64,000 bases of DNA from Rhodopseudomonas palustris (GTDB lineage Bacteria; Pseudomonadota; Alphaproteobacteria; Rhizobiales; Xanthobacteraceae): NCBI RefSeq assembly GCF_034479375.1, contig NZ_CP140155.1, positions 248,001-312,000 on the forward strand, in the 5' to 3' direction. Under the pieces are notes generated by a model that saw only the letters and a program-made list of their open reading frames with translations, was not told the origin of the DNA and made no database searches. Position 1 is the first letter of the stretch. Each line of letters begins with the position of its first letter. The position numbers and the translations under genes were made by a program. Below are positions 1-8,325 of the stretch, piece after piece.

Positions 1-271
1 CTCCTGACGCATTATGGGCAATTCCCGTACCATGATCTAGCTGGTATGAGGACACCCGCAAGAGCAAGGGTCGCAGAGTTCCCATGGGCGGCGTGCAAAA
101 CGCCCTTGGCAATCCAGCCCAGTGAGATTACTTCCGGCCACGACACCCCGCGGGCCTCTTGGGTTATTTCGCAGTCTTTGGTCGCTGGAAGGTAGAAACC
201 AGTTCGATCGACTCGATACCCGGCGGAGCCGACGCATTCTAGGCAAGCCGATCGCAATAGAAAGAGCAAAT

Positions 272-2878
272 GTGCTGAAAAGTGCCATCGTTTCCGTTGT
301 GAAAGCCAGCACCCGTTTCGCGTCTTTTACTGTGCTGATCGGCGTATTTCTCGCGATCGCCAGCGGCTTCTATACTTACCAGAACTTCGGGATCAACACC
401 GATATCAATCATTTGATCTCGTCCGACCTCGATTGGCGGAAGCGCGATATCGCTTTCGAGAAGGCGTTTGATCAGGAAAGATTGATCCTGGCGGTGGTCG
501 AGGCCCCGACGCCCGAATTCGCGAACGCCGCGACAGCCGCGCTGACAGAAAAATTATCGAGCAATCACAAGAACTTCGACTCGGTCAAGCGGCTCGGTGG
601 GGGCGAATTCTTCGACCGGAACGGACTGCTGTTCCTGCCGACCGAGGAGGTCGCCAAGGTGACGGGCCAGTTCCAGTCGGCGGTTCCGCTGATCGAGATC
701 ATGGCCGGCGATCCCAGCATTCGGGGTCTCACTGCGGCCCTCGAAACCGGCCTGCTCGGCGTGAAACGGGGGCAGATCTCGCTCGATGGTGCTGCCGCAC
801 CGTTCAATACGATCGGCCAGACCGTCGAGGACGTCCTCGCCAAGCGTGCGGCTTTCTTTTCCTGGCGCGGTCTCAGCAGCCCCGAGCCGCTGACCGACGG
901 CGACAAGCGTGCCTTCATCGAAGTGAAGCCGATCCTCGACTTCACCGAACTCGAGCCAGGGCGCGCCGCGACTGACGCGATCCGCGCAGCGGCCGCCGAA
1001 CTCAACCTGGCGCAGCAGTTCGGCGCCAGGGTGCGGCTGACCGGCCCGGTGCCGATCGCCAACGAGGAATTCTCCACCGTCAAGGAAGGCGCCGTCGTCA
1101 ACGGCATCGGCACTGTCGTGGTGGTGCTGCTCATCCTGTGGCTGGCGCTGCACTCGTCGAAGATCATCTTCGCCGTCGCTGCCAATCTCTTCATCGGTCT
1201 GGCGATCACCACCGCGGTCGGATTGATGCTGGTCGACACGCTCAATCTGCTGTCGATCGCCTTCGCGGTCCTGTTCGTCGGCCTCGGCGTCGATTTCGGC
1301 ATTCAATTCAGCGTCCGCTATCGATCCGAGCGCCACAAGACCAACGACCTCGACAAGGCGCTGGCGCAGGCGGCGGAGTATTCTGCGGTGCCGCTGTCGC
1401 TGGCCGCGATGTCGACGACCGCCGGTTTCCTGTCGTTTCTGCCGACCTCCTACAAGGGAATCTCAGAGCTCGGCGAGATCGCCGGCGCCGGCATGGCGAT
1501 CGCTTTCATCTCCAGCATCACGGTGCTGCCGGCGCTGATCAAGCTGCTCAATCCGCCCGGCGAGAAGGAGCCGCTGGGCTATGCGTTTCTGGCGCCGGTC
1601 GATCGCTTCCTGGAGGTTCACCGCGTCGGCATCATCGCCGGCACGATCGGCGTCGCATTGGCCGGTCTGCCGCTGCTCTACTACATGCACTTCGACTTCA
1701 ACCCGATCAATCTGCGCAGCCCGAAGGTGGAGTCGATCGCGACCTTCCTCGACCTGCGCAAGGATCCGAACACCGGCGCCAATGCCATCAATGTGCTGGC
1801 CCCGTCGGAACAGGCCGCCAAGGACATCCAGGCCAAGCTGGCGAAGCTGCCCGAGGTGTCCCGAACGCTGTCGCTCGACACCTTCGTGCCCGACGACCAG
1901 CCGGCGAAGCTGAAGCTGATCGAGGCAGGCGCCAAGGTGCTGGAGCCGGCGCTGAATCCGGAACAGGTCGATGCTCCGCCGACCGATCAGGAGAACATCG
2001 AGTCGCTGAACAGTTCGGCGGAAGCGCTGCGCAGGACCGCCGGCGACGCCACCGGACCGGGCGCCGAGGCTGCCCGGCGGCTCGCCACCGCGCTCGGCGC
2101 GCTCGCCGGCGCCGATGAGGCGACCCGCGACCGGGCGCAGGCGGTGTTCGTGACGCCGCTCAAGCTCGCCTTCAATCAGCTCCGCAGCCTGCTGCAGGCG
2201 CAGCCGGTGACGCTGGACAATCTGCCCCAGGACATCGTGTCGTCGTGGAAGACCAAGGACGGCCAGGTCCGCGTCGAAGTGCTGCCGACCGGCGATCCGA
2301 ACGACAACGAGACGCTGCGCAAATTCGCGGCGGCGGTGCTGCAGGCCGAGCCGACTGCGCTCGGCGGGCCGGTGTCGATCCTGAAGTCCGGCGACACCAT
2401 CGTTGCGTCCTTCATCCAGGCCGGCCTTTGGGCGTTGCTGTCGATCTCGGTGCTGCTGTGGCTCGCGCTGCGGCGCATCTCGGACGTGCTGCTGACGCTG
2501 GTTCCGCTGCTGGTCGCGGGCGCGGTGACGCTGGAAATCTGCGCGCTGATCGGCTTGCCGCTCAATTTCGCCAATATCGTCGCGCTGCCGCTGCTGCTCG
2601 GGATCGGCGTCGCATTCAAGATCTACTATGTGGTTGCCTGGCGGGCGGGTCGCACCAATCTGCTGCAATCGGCGCTGACGCGGGCGATCTTCTTCAGCGC
2701 GCTGACGACCGCAACCGCGTTCGGCAGCCTGTGGCTATCGAGCCACCCCGGCACCGCCAGCATGGGCAAGCTGCTGGCGCTGTCGCTGCTGACGACGCTG
2801 GGCGCGGTGCTGCTGTTCCAGCCCGCGCTGATGGGCAAGCCGCGGCATGTCGACGAGACCGGCGATACAGACCTCTGA
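272..2878 (+). CDS. hpnN: HpnN hopanoid transporter, RND superfamily (MMPL-like)
   Basis: This 868-residue inner-membrane protein matches the HpnN family. In R. palustris HpnN is an RND exporter that moves hopanoids towards the outer membrane. An N-terminal transmembrane helix (about residues 15-35) precedes a periplasmic domain. A block of helices follows at about 330-460 with the motif GLGVDFGIQFSVRYRSE. A second periplasmic domain and a second helix block (about 760-860) repeat the pattern, giving the usual 12-helix two-fold RND layout. The frame stays open upstream to 122, but the GTG at 272 gives the normal family length and puts the first helix at the N terminus. The following gene, hpnO, is also a hopanoid gene, which supports the call. 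Family assignment is firm; the start is probable. Confidence 0.93.
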   Translation: MLKSAIVSVVKASTRFASFTVLIGVFLAIASGFYTYQNFGINTDINHLISSDLDWRKRDIAFEKAFDQERLILAVVEAPTPEFANAATAALTEKLSSNHKNFDSVKRLGGGEFFDRNGLLFLPTEEVAKVTGQFQSAVPLIEIMAGDPSIRGLTAALETGLLGVKRGQISLDGAAAPFNTIGQTVEDVLAKRAAFFSWRGLSSPEPLTDGDKRAFIEVKPILDFTELEPGRAATDAIRAAAAELNLAQQFGARVRLTGPVPIANEEFSTVKEGAVVNGIGTVVVVLLILWLALHSSKIIFAVAANLFIGLAITTAVGLMLVDTLNLLSIAFAVLFVGLGVDFGIQFSVRYRSERHKTNDLDKALAQAAEYSAVPLSLAAMSTTAGFLSFLPTSYKGISELGEIAGAGMAIAFISSITVLPALIKLLNPPGEKEPLGYAFLAPVDRFLEVHRVGIIAGTIGVALAGLPLLYYMHFDFNPINLRSPKVESIATFLDLRKDPNTGANAINVLAPSEQAAKDIQAKLAKLPEVSRTLSLDTFVPDDQPAKLKLIEAGAKVLEPALNPEQVDAPPTDQENIESLNSSAEALRRTAGDATGPGAEAARRLATALGALAGADEATRDRAQAVFVTPLKLAFNQLRSLLQAQPVTLDNLPQDIVSSWKTKDGQVRVEVLPTGDPNDNETLRKFAAAVLQAEPTALGGPVSILKSGDTIVASFIQAGLWALLSISVLLWLALRRISDVLLTLVPLLVAGAVTLEICALIGLPLNFANIVALPLLLGIGVAFKIYYVVAWRAGRTNLLQSALTRAIFFSALTTATAFGSLWLSSHPGTASMGKLLALSLLTTLGAVLLFQPALMGKPRHVDETGDTDL

Positions 2879-2895
2879 GCGGCGAGGCGCTGCGC

Positions 2896-2956
2896 CGCCC
2901 CGAGAGGGGCGGGTCTGCCGACCTTGGCGACGAATCCCGCCTGAGTTCGGGATTCT
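2896..2956. repeat. Two small hairpins downstream of hpnN
   Basis: Just after the hpnN stop there is GCCCC-GAGA-GGGGC, and at 2932-2955 an inverted repeat GAATCCCG-N8-CGGGATTC. Neither is followed by a T-run, so they are not clear intrinsic terminators. They may be processing or folding elements between hpnN and hpnO. Confidence 0.4.
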
Positions 2957-3155
2957 GCCCTGCCGAGGCGGGACTGGCGCCCGGATGGCGGATCGGACTA
3001 TACCGCTTGCGGGCAGGGCGTTGGGCCGGCGTTCATCTCGGCACTGCCACAGGTTTCGCGCGGGGGCTGTATGCCCTTGCCGGGACGTACGGGTCAAAGC
3101 GACGCAACCCGCGTTTTGGGTTGACGATGCACTCAACAACCGACGTAAGTAGCCG

Positions 3156-4547
3156 ATGCCATACCCTCAGATTGAAGTCGCCGAGCTGTTCGCCGACCGC
3201 GAGTCGCAGCGCAGTGCAATGCATACGCGCCATCTCAACGAGCAGCTCGTGCGCGTGCTCAAGACGATCGGCTACGACGTCGGGTTCCAGAAGGGCAGCG
3301 GGCAGTATCTGTTCGATCGTGATGGTGCGCGCTATCTCGACCTGCTCAGCGGTTTCGGCGTGTTCGCACTCGGCCGCAATCATCCGGTGCTGCGCGACGC
3401 GCTGAAGAGCGTGCTCGACAGCGAGCTGCCCAATCTGGTGCAGCTCGACGTCTCGACGCTGGCCGGCGTCCTCGCCGAGCGCCTGCTGGAGCTGGTGCCG
3501 TATCTCGACAAGGTGTTCTTCGCCAATTCGGGTGCCGAGTGCGTCGAGGCGGCGATCAAGTTCGCGCGCGTGGCGACCGGCCGTACCGGCATCGTCAATT
3601 GCGACCACAGCTATCACGGCCTGACCTACGGCGCGCTGTCGCTGACCGACGACCAGAATTTTCAGGGCGGCTTCGGGCCGCTGCTGCCCGGCGTCACCAC
3701 GATCCCGTTCAACGATCTCGCCGCGCTGGAGAAGGTGCTGTCGACCCGCGAGATCGCGGCCTTCATCGTCGAGCCGATCCAGGGCAAGGGCGTCAACATG
3801 CCCACCGACGAATTCCTGCCGGGCGCGGCGGCGCTGTGCAAGCGCTACGGCACGCTGTTGGTCGCCGATGAAATCCAGACCGGCATGGGCCGCACAGGCC
3901 GCTTCCTCGCGGTCGAGCACTGGAACGTCGAGCCCGACATGGTGCTGCTATCGAAGGCATTGAGCGGCGGCCATGTGCCGGTCGGCGCGGTGCTGACGCG
4001 CAAGGCGATCTTCGACAAGATCTTCAACCGGATGGATCGCGCCGTGGTGCACGGCTCGACCTTCGCCAAGAACGATCTGGCGATGGCCGCTGGCATCGCC
4101 ACGCTCGACGTGATGAAGCACGAGAAGCTGATCGAGGCCGCCGCCAAGCGCGGCGCCGAGCTGCGGCTGGCGCTGACCCGCATGGTCCCGGGCTACGAGA
4201 TGCTCAAGGAAGTCCGCGGCAAGGGGCTGATGATCGGCGTCGAGTTCGGTCCGCCGAAATCGCTGCGGCTGAAGGCGTCGTGGACCATGCTGGAGACCGC
4301 CAACAAGGGCCTGTTCTGTCAGCTCATCACCGTGCCGCTGTTCAAGGATCACAAGATCCTGACCCAGGTCGCGGGCCACGGCCTGCACACCATCAAGCTG
4401 CTGCCGCCGCTGACGATCACCGAGGACGACTGCAAGTGGATCGAGCGCGGTTTCGACGAGACCATCGCCGCCAGCCACAAGGTCCCCGGCGCGATCTGGT
4501 CGCTCGGCAAGACGCTGGTCGACAACGCGGTCCGCAAGTCGGCGTGA
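3156..4547 (+). CDS. hpnO: HpnO, class III PLP aminotransferase of hopanoid synthesis
   Basis: This 463-residue protein is a fold-type I, class III aminotransferase of the acetylornithine/ornithine aminotransferase group. Visible cofactor features are S125-G126-A127 (phosphate binding), the VADE motif with D238, and the Schiff-base lysine K267 in LLSKALSGG. In hopanoid producers HpnO adds the terminal amine that forms aminobacteriohopanetriol. The N-terminal extension before the catalytic domain (about 45 residues) is usual for HpnO. The gene lies 277 bases after hpnN on the same strand, and this neighbour argues for HpnO rather than ArgD. ATG 3156 was chosen; an internal ATG at 3219 would remove conserved-looking sequence. 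Confidence 0.9.
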   Translation: MPYPQIEVAELFADRESQRSAMHTRHLNEQLVRVLKTIGYDVGFQKGSGQYLFDRDGARYLDLLSGFGVFALGRNHPVLRDALKSVLDSELPNLVQLDVSTLAGVLAERLLELVPYLDKVFFANSGAECVEAAIKFARVATGRTGIVNCDHSYHGLTYGALSLTDDQNFQGGFGPLLPGVTTIPFNDLAALEKVLSTREIAAFIVEPIQGKGVNMPTDEFLPGAAALCKRYGTLLVADEIQTGMGRTGRFLAVEHWNVEPDMVLLSKALSGGHVPVGAVLTRKAIFDKIFNRMDRAVVHGSTFAKNDLAMAAGIATLDVMKHEKLIEAAAKRGAELRLALTRMVPGYEMLKEVRGKGLMIGVEFGPPKSLRLKASWTMLETANKGLFCQLITVPLFKDHKILTQVAGHGLHTIKLLPPLTITEDDCKWIERGFDETIAASHKVPGAIWSLGKTLVDNAVRKSA

Positions 4548-4580
4548 TCTGAAGCTCGCCCGGTCCGTCGCCGCGTCAGG

Positions 4581-4600
4581 GCGCCGCATGCAGGCGGCGC
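4581..4600. repeat. GC-rich hairpin after hpnO
   Basis: Seven-base arms GCGCCGC and GCGGCGC enclose six bases, 33 bases after the hpnO stop. There is no U-tract, so it could be a weak terminator or simply a 3' end structure of the hpnO transcript. Confidence 0.4.
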
Positions 4601-4606
4601 ACCGCT

Positions 4607-4623
4607 TGACTTGAAGCAAGTCA
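4607..4623. promoter_or_regulatory. Perfect 7-3-7 inverted repeat upstream of usp (candidate operator)
   Basis: TGACTTG-AAG-CAAGTCA is a perfect palindrome 72 bases before the ATG of the universal stress gene. Its size and position fit a dimeric regulator site. It resembles an FNR/FixK box but does not match TTGAT-N4-ATCAA, so the regulator is unknown. Confidence 0.45.
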
Positions 4624-4694
4624 CTCGCGACCTGTTAGGCCTAGTCTCGGCTCGGGCGTCGCTGGACGACCGGCCTCCAACAACGGCGAGCAGA

Positions 4695-5537
4695 ATGTCA
4701 CTCAAATCACTGGTCGTCTTCGTTGATCCGACGGCTGTCTGCGAGGCGCGGCTTCGCTATGCCGCGCGGCTGGCCGTGCAGCACGGTGCGCATCTGATCG
4801 GTGCTTTCGTGATGCCGAATGCGTGGCAGAACGACCGCTCCAGTTCTTTCATCCAGGGCGGCGGCGCGATCCGGGAGATGCTTGAACGACACGGTCTCGC
4901 CGAACGCAAGGCGCTGTCCGACGCAAGCCAGCGCTTCGAGGCGCTGGCGGGCCGCGACTCGCCTTCGTTCGAGTTTCGCGTCATCCGCGACGACGAAGTC
5001 GGCAATCTGGCACAGTTGCATTGCCTGCATACGGATCTCGTTCTGGTCGGCCACCCTGCGCCGGGCGGGCTGCCCTCGGGATGGTCGCCGGAAAAAATGC
5101 TGCTGTCGTCCGGGGTTCCCCATCTCATCATCCCCGAGGGCTGGCGCGACGGGCCGGTCGCGACCAACGTGCTGTTGGCCTGGAATGCGAGCAGGGAAGC
5201 CCGGCGCGCGATCACCGATTCGCTGCCGATCCTGCGAGCTGCGGCGTCGGTGGCCGTCGTCGTCGTCGATGCCGAGAAGAACCCGCTGCATGGCCACGAA
5301 CCCGGCGCCGGCATTGCGCATTTTCTCAGCCGTCACGGTGTGAAGGTGCGCGTCGAACAATTGCACTCCAAGGGGACGCCGGTCGCGGAGGTGATCCGCC
5401 GCTTCGCCGCCGACGATCAGTCCGACCTGATGGTGCTCGGCGCCTACAGCCACTCGCCGAAACGCGAATTGTTGTTCGGCGGCGTGACGCGGTCGCTGCT
5501 GAGCACAGTGACGATCCCGACGCTGATCGCGCATTGA
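4695..5537 (+). CDS. Universal stress protein, tandem UspA domains
   Basis: This 280-residue cytoplasmic protein is made of two Usp folds. The first starts at MSLKSLVVFVDP and the second at about residue 155 (TNVLLAWNASREARRA). The second domain ends with MVLGAYSHSPKRELLFGG, a partial match to the Usp nucleotide-binding motif G-x2-G-x9-G-S/T. The second glycine is not conserved, so ATP binding is uncertain. Tandem Usp proteins of this size are common in Bradyrhizobium and Rhodopseudomonas and are often induced by low oxygen or stationary phase. The frame is open further upstream, but ATG 4695 starts directly at the first Usp strand. Confidence 0.85.
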   Translation: MSLKSLVVFVDPTAVCEARLRYAARLAVQHGAHLIGAFVMPNAWQNDRSSSFIQGGGAIREMLERHGLAERKALSDASQRFEALAGRDSPSFEFRVIRDDEVGNLAQLHCLHTDLVLVGHPAPGGLPSGWSPEKMLLSSGVPHLIIPEGWRDGPVATNVLLAWNASREARRAITDSLPILRAAASVAVVVVDAEKNPLHGHEPGAGIAHFLSRHGVKVRVEQLHSKGTPVAEVIRRFAADDQSDLMVLGAYSHSPKRELLFGGVTRSLLSTVTIPTLIAH

Positions 5538-5608
5538 GGGAAGGCGAGTTGCGCGCAACCTTCCTGCGCTGCTTGTGAATAGTTCAGAAACAGACCGATC
5601 TACCGTCC

Positions 5609-5649
5609 GCGAACGCGTCCGGCCCGCGCGGCGGGCCGGACGCGTTCGC
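5609..5649. terminator. 41-base perfect hairpin between convergent genes
   Basis: Nineteen-base arms (GCGAACGCGTCCGGCCCGC and its complement) enclose GCG. The hairpin lies between the convergent usp and TonB-receptor genes, only 4 bases beyond the receptor stop. No T-run follows on either strand, so it is probably a bidirectional barrier or transcript-end structure rather than a classic intrinsic terminator. Confidence 0.55.
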
Positions 5650-5653
5650 GCTG

Positions 5654-7996
5654 TCAGAATGTGTGCGTGAGCCGGGCGGTGAAATTGCGGCCGGGCTCCA
5701 GCAGCGGATTGTACATCGACTGGGCGTAGGACCTGTTCACGTAGGTCGCCGCGCTCACATAGGAGGTGTCGAAGATGTTCTGCAGGCTGAGATGCACCTT
5801 GGTGTCGCCGAGGCGGCGCGAGATCAGCACGCCGAGATCGAACGACGCGTAGATGCTCGGGACCGCATAGCCGCCGGTCGGGAACTCCTCGGTGGGGCTG
5901 ATGCGGGTCTTTGCTCCGGCCCAGTCGACCGCCGCGCCCAGCGAGTAGCCGGAGCCGAGCGGCGCGTATTGCACCCCGACACGTCCCTTCCACGGCGCGA
6001 TGAACGGCAGCGGCGCGCCTGTGTCGGTGTTGGTCGCCTGCAGCCAGGCGGCGTTGCCGTACAGGTTGAACGACTGCGTCGCCTGCCAGCGCCACTCGGC
6101 CTCGACGCCGTTCACCGTGGCGTGGCCGACGTTCTGCCGCTGGGTCATCGAGGAGCCGTTGTATTTGACGAACACCGTCTGCAGGAAGTTCGCGTAGTGG
6201 CTGTCGAACGCCGTCACCTTGACGGTGGCGGTCGGGAAGTTGAGCTGGAAGCCGCCCTCGTAGGTGAGGCCGGTCTCCGGCTTCAGTTCCGGATTCGGAA
6301 TCGTGGTGGCCGAGAAGGCGAACAGCTCGGAATTGGTCGGATAGCGATACGAGGTGCCGACCGAGGCGAGCAGGTCGAGAATCGGCGTCACGTGGACGGT
6401 GGCGCCGAAGCTGCCGGTCGGCGCGGTGGCGGTGACGTCCGCGTTCCGTCGAAGCACCGCGAGCGCGTTCGCGGAGCTGACAGGAGATAGCTCGGACGTC
6501 GTGTTGAACCAGTCGTACCGGCCGCCGGCCGACAGCGTCAGCAGCTTGAGCGGTGTCCACTCGTGCAGCATGAAGGCGCCGACATTGGCCTGGGTGTTGT
6601 CCGGCGCGGTCTGCGTTTCGGGCGAGATCGTCGTGGTCGTAGCCGTTTGCCGCACCGACCACGACGTGCTGCCTGGGCGCCATTCCTGGAAGCCGTCGAT
6701 CCCGAACGTCGTCTTCACGAGCCCCCACGGCGCCGGCTCCCACGGGATCACACCCTGGGCCCGGCCGCCGATCACCAGGGGGCCGCCGACGTGACTGACC
6801 GAACTGGTGACGACCCCTGCGGTGGCGGTGTTCACGGTCGCGACCTTGGTGTCGAAATAGTTGGCGTAGAACGAGCCTTCGACGTGCTGAACCAACTGAT
6901 CGGTGAAGTCGCCGGCGTAGGACAATTTCGCCATGTGCACCTGGTTCGGCTGCTGGCGGACCTGCATGTAAGGCCAGCCCGGGGCCCCGCCGACGCCGCC
7001 GGCGCGGCCGTCCTCTTCCCAATAGTCGCGCAGCGTCAGTTCGAAACGCTGGTTGGAGGTCGGCGACCAGCCCAGCCGCAGATTGCCGCCGATGCTCTCG
7101 TAGTCGCTGTTGAGCGCCGCGCCGCTCGGCGTGTGGTAGTTGCCGCCCTTGCGATAGCTGACGCCGCCGAGCACGTCGAAGCCCAGGCCCGCGGCCTGCG
7201 CCCATTCATAGGTGCTGAAACCGTTGTCGACCGAACTGTAGCCGGCCGAGAAGCCGCCGTGCGCGATCCGCCAGGGCCCGAACGGATCGACCTCCGGTCG
7301 CCGCGTGACGACGTTGACCAGGCCGGTCATCGCCTCCGATCCGTAGACGACCGAGCCGGGTCCGCGAATCACCTCGACGCGCTCGATCTCCTCGGGCGCG
7401 AAGTAATTGAGCTGCAACGTGTTGCGGCCGCGGAAGCGGTCGCCGTCGATGTACATCGGCGAGCGCCAATTGTTGGACGAGAAGCCGCGCAGATAGATCT
7501 GACCGCCGATGCCGCCGGCGCGGGCGATCGACACGCCGGGAACGTTCTGGAGGATGTCGAGCAGGCTGGTCGGGCTGGTCTGCTCGATCTGAGCGCGATC
7601 GACGACCGTGATGCTCTGCTGCGCCGGATGCGGAATGCCGGGCTCCGGCAGCTTGCCGCCCATCGGCTTGAGAGAATTGTCGTTGCTCGTGTCGGAGCGG
7701 ACCGCCGCGGCCTGGGGAGTCTGTTCCGGCTTGGGAGCACGTGCCGACGTTCGCCGCGTCGCCTGACCCGTGTTCGAACGTGACGCACGCTGCGGCCGCG
7801 ATGAACTCGCCGCTTCGACGCGCACCTCCGGCAAGACGTGGCGGCCGCGCTCCGATGACGTGTCCGCGCTTTGAGCCCGAGTGTCGACGCTCGATCCGGC
7901 CGTGATCACGCAGGCCAGCGCGACGCTCAATCCGCAGCACGTCGACGCGAGAAATCTGCGTCTCCCGGATTCCCACGTGAATGTTCTTTCAATCAT
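5654..7996 (-). CDS. TonB-dependent outer-membrane receptor
   Basis: This 780-residue protein has a signal peptide (about residues 1-42, ending near TRAQ). A TonB-box-like LPEVRVEA at 55-62 follows. Next come an unusually long Ser/Pro/Arg-rich linker (about 63-125), a plug domain (about 125-235, with ITVVDRAQIEQT, PGVSI, YLRGF, MYIDG and VEVIRGPGSVVYGSEAMTGLVNV) and a beta-barrel ending in a terminal Phe. Such receptors import siderophores, haem, cobalamin or other metal complexes using the proton motive force. It is divergent from a periplasmic-binding-protein ABC transporter, so the two very likely handle the same ligand. The ligand cannot be read from sequence. Confidence 0.9.
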   Translation of the reverse strand: MIERTFTWESGRRRFLASTCCGLSVALACVITAGSSVDTRAQSADTSSERGRHVLPEVRVEAASSSRPQRASRSNTGQATRRTSARAPKPEQTPQAAAVRSDTSNDNSLKPMGGKLPEPGIPHPAQQSITVVDRAQIEQTSPTSLLDILQNVPGVSIARAGGIGGQIYLRGFSSNNWRSPMYIDGDRFRGRNTLQLNYFAPEEIERVEVIRGPGSVVYGSEAMTGLVNVVTRRPEVDPFGPWRIAHGGFSAGYSSVDNGFSTYEWAQAAGLGFDVLGGVSYRKGGNYHTPSGAALNSDYESIGGNLRLGWSPTSNQRFELTLRDYWEEDGRAGGVGGAPGWPYMQVRQQPNQVHMAKLSYAGDFTDQLVQHVEGSFYANYFDTKVATVNTATAGVVTSSVSHVGGPLVIGGRAQGVIPWEPAPWGLVKTTFGIDGFQEWRPGSTSWSVRQTATTTTISPETQTAPDNTQANVGAFMLHEWTPLKLLTLSAGGRYDWFNTTSELSPVSSANALAVLRRNADVTATAPTGSFGATVHVTPILDLLASVGTSYRYPTNSELFAFSATTIPNPELKPETGLTYEGGFQLNFPTATVKVTAFDSHYANFLQTVFVKYNGSSMTQRQNVGHATVNGVEAEWRWQATQSFNLYGNAAWLQATNTDTGAPLPFIAPWKGRVGVQYAPLGSGYSLGAAVDWAGAKTRISPTEEFPTGGYAVPSIYASFDLGVLISRRLGDTKVHLSLQNIFDTSYVSAATYVNRSYAQSMYNPLLEPGRNFTARLTHTF

Positions 7997-8054
7997 CAGC
8001 TACCTCCCCCGACTCTCGATCTGTGAGTAAGGTCCTTATCGTCTCACAATGTCG

Positions 8055-8117
8055 TCCACCACCATCTCCACGTTAGCTTTCGGGTCATCCACCATCATCC
8101 GCGCGTAAGCTTCGAGG
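8055..8117. promoter_or_regulatory. Imperfect 30-base direct repeats in the divergent promoter region
   Basis: Two 30-base copies start with TCCACCA at 8055 and 8088, and both carry CGT(T/A)AGCTT near their ends. About 22 of 30 positions agree. The 33-base period is about three helical turns, so bound proteins would sit on the same face of DNA. The repeats lie between the start of the TonB receptor (7996, minus) and the transporter operon (8326, plus), and a shared regulator binding here would control both. The regulator is not in the window. Confidence 0.45.
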
Positions 8118-8325
8118 CATTACAATAACAACCCGTGCTGCGGGGGTGCGATTAGCAGGGCGCACAACCAAATCAGTTCATGCGTTGAACGATTCTATTC
8201 TCCGACCCGCACTTCCAGCCCGGGGGCATTGTTTTGCTTTTGCGTTTCCTCACCGCGGTCCCCTATGTAAGCGTCATGTGTGCCGCCACGCGGCTCATTG
8301 CTTGCGAGTCGAGGTCGTCGAACTC

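Noticed and set aside
12..312. Two short minus-strand frames at the left edge
   Set aside because: They overlap each other and the hpnN start, with no ribosome site or family resemblance; the 1-271 stretch is better read as hpnN upstream DNA.
1463..2668. 401-codon open frame on the minus strand opposite hpnN
   Set aside because: It is rich in Arg, Gln, His and Asp in the way expected of the complement of a GC-rich gene, has no recognisable motif, and hpnN on the other strand is clearly coding.
4607..4623. Reading the usp palindrome as a FixK/FNR box
   Set aside because: The spacing and half-sites differ from TTGAT-N4-ATCAA, so only an unknown operator is claimed.
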